DNA from: Desulfotignum sp.
GTDB taxonomy: Bacteria > Desulfobacterota > Desulfobacteria > Desulfobacterales > Desulfobacteraceae
Direction of reading: 5' to 3'
Assembly (NCBI GenBank): GCA_011390695.1
Contig: JAABRW010000005.1
Location: 1-7,426, forward strand
Length of the DNA stretch: 7,426 nucleotides
Shown here in pieces: positions 4,831-7,426 of this stretch. Below the pieces are notes generated by a model, which did no database searches, had not been told where the DNA came from, and worked only from the letters and a program-made list of their open reading frames with translations. The translations under genes and the position numbers were made by a program. Within the stretch, counting starts at the first letter, position 1, and each line of letters begins with the position of its first letter.

Positions 4831-7287
4831 ATGGCCAGGGAGACAGTTACCTTGCCCGTAACAGGCATGAGCTGCGCCAACTGTGCCGCCAATATCGATA
4901 AAACACTGGCCGGTATGGACGGTATTGTTGAAGTTGGTGCCAGTTTTGCCTCGGAAGGGGTAAAAATAACCTTTGATTCCGACCGGACAGACCTTCAAAA
5001 GATTGTAAAAAAAATCCAGGACCTGGGCTTTGGTGTACCCGCAGCTTCGGCAGAAGTGCCGGTGACCGGCATGACCTGCGCCAATTGTGCCGCCAGCATT
5101 GAACGTACCCTTAACAAGCAGACCCGGGGGGTGGTGGATGCATCTGTAAACTTTGCCTCGGAACGGGTCAGTATCCGGTATATTCCCTCTGTGGTATCCC
5201 TGGATGACATGGGGAAAAAAATCAAGGACCTGGGCTTTGAATTGATTGTGGCGGATGAGGGCGCTGATGCCGCTGATGTGGAAGAAATTGCCAGAAACAG
5301 GGAAATCAGGGACCAGACCAGAAAATTTGTCATTGGTGCGGCCTTTGCCCTGCCCTTGTTCATTTTGAGCATGTCCAGGGATTTCGGCTTGACCGGTGCC
5401 TGGAGCCATGCACCTGCCGTTAACTGGCTGTTTCTGCTGCTGGCCACCCCGGTGCAGTTCTATACGGGAATGGATTATTACATCGGTGCTTACAAAGCCT
5501 TGAAAAACCGATCCGCAAACATGGATGTTCTCATTGCCCTGGGATCGTCCGTGGCCTATTTTTATTCTCTGGCCATTCTGCTGGTGCCGGTATTGACAGG
5601 ACATGTGTATTTTGAAACCGCAGCCGTAATCATTGTGCTGATAAAATTCGGCAAACTGCTGGAAGCCAGGACCAAAGGAAAAACCGGGGGCGCCATTAAA
5701 AAACTCATGGGCCTGACCCCCAGAACTGCCACCCGCATTGAGAACGGAGAAAAAATCGAAGTATCCATTGCCAGTGTGCAGGAGGGGGATCTGCTGCTCA
5801 TCCGTCCGGGAGAGCGGATTCCCGTGGACGGTCAGGTGACGCAGGGTCGCTCCAGTGTGGATGAATCCATGCTCACCGGAGAGCCGATCCCTGTGGAAAA
5901 AACTGTGGAAGATACGGTAACCGGCGGCACGGTGAACAATGACGGCCTGCTGCAGATAACCGCCACCCGGGTGGGAAAAGATACGGTCCTGGCCCAGATC
6001 ATCCGCATGGTCCAGGAGGCCCAGGGGAGCAAAGCCCCGATCCAGGCCATGGCAGACCGGGTGGCAGCCGTGTTTGTTCCTGCTGTCATCGTCATTGCCC
6101 TGATAACTTTCGGTATCTGGTGGACGGTTACCGGTGAATTTGTTCCCTCCATGATACGCATGGTGGCGGTGCTGGTCATTGCCTGTCCCTGTGCCCTGGG
6201 ACTGGCCACCCCCACAGCCATCATGGCAGGTACGGGCAAGGGTGCGGAAAACGGCATCCTGTTCAAGCGCAGCCAGGCCCTGGAAACCGCTGCCAGGCTC
6301 ACCACCATTGTACTGGACAAGACCGGGACCATCACATTGGGCAAGCCGGATGTAACCGATCTGGTACCGGCTTCCGACGCTGCGCTGTCCCAAGAAGACC
6401 TGCTGGTACTGGCAGCCTCTCTGGAGCAGGGATCTGAGCATCCCCTGGGCAGGGCCGTGGTGGAACATGCCAGACAAAAGGGCCTGGATCTGACTGATCC
6501 AGAAGCGTTCTCCTCCCACAGCGGAGACGGGGTCCAGGGCATCATCTCCGACCGCAGCCTGCGCCTGGGCAAGCCCGGCTGGTTTGACCGCCAGGTGACA
6601 GATGCCCTGGACAGCCGGATCAGGCAGCTGCAGGACCAGGGCAAAACCGTGATGGTGCTGGCGGAAAATGGCAAGGCTCTGGGACTTGTCTGCGTGTCCG
6701 ACGTGGTCAAGCCCGAGTCGAAACAGGCCATTGCCGCATTGCAGGAAGAAGGGTTGCGGGTGGTCATGCTTACCGGAGACAATGCCGCCACGGCCAGGGC
6801 CATTGGTGCCCAGGTGGGGGTGGATGATATTGCCGCTGAGGTCCGGCCCGAAGAAAAGGCGGATAAGATCGATGAGATACGCAGCACCAGCAGATGGGTG
6901 GGCATGGTGGGGGACGGCATCAATGATGCCCCTGCCCTGGCAAAGGCTGATGTGGGGTTTGCCATCGGCACAGGCACGGATATAGCCATTGAAACAGGGG
7001 ATGTGATCCTGTCTTCGGGAAAGCTCACCGGCATTCCCCTGGCCATCACCATCAGCCGCCGCACCATCGGCACCATCCGCCAGAACCTGTTTCTGGCGTT
7101 TATCTATAATATTGTGCTCATTCCGGTGGCAGCTGGCGTGCTCGCACCCTTTGAGATGTTTCCGAATTTTTTGCGCCAGCTGCATCCCATACTGGCGGCC
7201 CTTGCCATGGCAGCCTCCAGTATCTCGGTGGTGAGCAACAGCCTGCGGCTGTATTCAGCAGATATTTCCCGCAGACAAGAGGGATGA
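4831..7287 (+). CDS. copA: Copper-exporting P1B-1-type ATPase CopA
   Basis: This 818-residue inner-membrane pump exports cytoplasmic Cu(I) at the cost of ATP. Two heavy-metal-associated domains open the protein, with GMSCANC (Cys15, Cys18) and GMTCANC (Cys83, Cys86). Membrane helices lie at about 165-181, 197-213, 231-252, 258-275, 410-432, 441-462, 750-771 and 783-803. Key residues are all present: the actuator loop TGE at 349-351, CPC at 452-454 in helix six, DKTGT at 496-500 (phosphorylated Asp496), the HP pair at 537-538, TGD at 648-650 and GDGINDAP at 694-701. YN at 759-760 and MxxSS at 793-797 are the Cu(I)-specific residues of helices seven and eight; with CPC they indicate P1B-1 rather than zinc/cadmium transport. 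The ATG at 4831 has AGGAG (4820-4824) six bases upstream. Length and domain order are normal for the family. No CopZ chaperone or CsoR/CueR regulator gene is seen, though the next gene is cut off. Confidence 0.97.
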   Translation: MARETVTLPVTGMSCANCAANIDKTLAGMDGIVEVGASFASEGVKITFDSDRTDLQKIVKKIQDLGFGVPAASAEVPVTGMTCANCAASIERTLNKQTRGVVDASVNFASERVSIRYIPSVVSLDDMGKKIKDLGFELIVADEGADAADVEEIARNREIRDQTRKFVIGAAFALPLFILSMSRDFGLTGAWSHAPAVNWLFLLLATPVQFYTGMDYYIGAYKALKNRSANMDVLIALGSSVAYFYSLAILLVPVLTGHVYFETAAVIIVLIKFGKLLEARTKGKTGGAIKKLMGLTPRTATRIENGEKIEVSIASVQEGDLLLIRPGERIPVDGQVTQGRSSVDESMLTGEPIPVEKTVEDTVTGGTVNNDGLLQITATRVGKDTVLAQIIRMVQEAQGSKAPIQAMADRVAAVFVPAVIVIALITFGIWWTVTGEFVPSMIRMVAVLVIACPCALGLATPTAIMAGTGKGAENGILFKRSQALETAARLTTIVLDKTGTITLGKPDVTDLVPASDAALSQEDLLVLAASLEQGSEHPLGRAVVEHARQKGLDLTDPEAFSSHSGDGVQGIISDRSLRLGKPGWFDRQVTDALDSRIRQLQDQGKTVMVLAENGKALGLVCVSDVVKPESKQAIAALQEEGLRVVMLTGDNAATARAIGAQVGVDDIAAEVRPEEKADKIDEIRSTSRWVGMVGDGINDAPALAKADVGFAIGTGTDIAIETGDVILSSGKLTGIPLAITISRRTIGTIRQNLFLAFIYNIVLIPVAAGVLAPFEMFPNFLRQLHPILAALAMAASSISVVSNSLRLYSADISRRQEG

Positions 7288-7402
7288 AACCGCTGTTAGT
7301 TTTTAGCTGTTAGCCGGTAGTTACCAGCAGGGAAAATTGGAAATTGTTACTGGAAGCTGGAAACTGCTTACTGACGGCTTTCAAATAAATAAGGAGAGAA
7401 AA
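7288..7402. repeat. copA 3' gap with short degenerate repeats and imperfect hairpin
   Basis: Between the copA stop and the next start, CTGTTAG occurs at 7293-7299 and 7307-7313, and TGGAA at 7338-7342, 7351-7355 and 7358-7362. The arms 7312-7327 and 7364-7379 can pair imperfectly: 12 Watson-Crick pairs, one G-U and three mismatches over 16 positions, with a 36-base loop. No T-run follows, so it is not a standard intrinsic terminator. It looks like a decayed intergenic repeat element. Its spread elsewhere in the genome cannot be judged from here. Confidence 0.35.
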
Positions 7403-7426
7403 ATGGCACAAAAACCGGTGCTGGAA
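7403..7426 (+). CDS. Start of an unidentified gene (first 8 codons, cut by window edge)
   Basis: An ATG at 7403 is preceded by AAGGAG (7391-7396) six bases upstream, an excellent ribosome binding site, and opens the frame MAQKPVLE to the window edge. It lies 115 bases after copA on the same strand and could be co-transcribed. Eight residues are too few to name it. Confidence 0.6.

Noticed and set aside
5832..7076. A 414-codon minus-strand open frame within copA
   Set aside because: Ser/Met/Ala-rich shadow translation of the copA complement with no recognisable domain.
4687..7185. An 832-codon open frame on the minus strand opposite copA
   Set aside because: It lies almost wholly antisense to an intact CopA with all catalytic motifs, its product is compositionally odd (rich in Gly, His, Gln) with no domain I recognise, and its start region lacks a ribosome site. 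Codon bias in copA explains the lack of stops.
1..7426. tRNA, rRNA, CRISPR array, insertion sequence, toxin-antitoxin or phage-defence genes
   Set aside because: No cloverleaf, spaced identical repeats, transposase, integrase or small toxin-like frame was seen on either strand; gene content is ordinary metabolic, sensory and metal-transport.

Overview
The window looks like ordinary chromosome from an anaerobic, fatty-acid-using bacterium. My best guess is a sulfate reducer of the Desulfobacterota, family Desulfobacteraceae or close to it. The reasons are the style of the proteins (a FadN-type 3-hydroxyacyl-CoA dehydrogenase, a large Cache-HAMP-PAS histidine kinase with a long C-terminal tail), moderate-GC genes and very AT-rich intergenic DNA. 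This placement rests on general familiarity with such proteins; no search was run.

Layout: (1) 1-221, minus strand, is the first 73 codons of a beta-oxidation 3-hydroxyacyl-CoA dehydrogenase, cut by the window edge. (2) 222-553 is a divergent intergenic region packed with short palindromes. Two share the form TGAAT-N4-ATTCA, and one of them sits where transcription of the dehydrogenase gene should start, suggesting control by a TetR-family fatty-acid regulator. (3) 554-2328, plus strand, holds two translationally coupled genes with a GTGA overlap. They encode an alpha/alpha-toroid protein (terpene-cyclase/prenyltransferase-like fold) and a left-handed beta-helix acyltransferase. They probably act together, but on an unknown substrate. 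(4) 2332-4674, minus strand, is a 780-residue membrane histidine kinase that converges on the acyltransferase gene with a 3-base gap. (5) 4675-4830 is a short AT-rich divergent promoter region with a direct repeat. (6) 4831-7287, plus strand, is a complete CopA-type P1B-1 copper-exporting ATPase with two metal-binding domains. (7) 7288-7402 is a gap containing degenerate repeats and an imperfect hairpin. (8) 7403 onward is the first eight codons of another plus-strand gene with a strong ribosome binding site.

The genes form separate units: fatty-acid oxidation, an uncharacterised acylation/toroid pair, an orphan sensor kinase and copper export. The kinase and the copper pump share a divergent promoter region, but nothing in the kinase shows copper sensing. 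I see no mobile element, RNA gene, CRISPR array or defence system. The least explained parts are the toroid-acyltransferase pair and the palindrome-rich region upstream of it.
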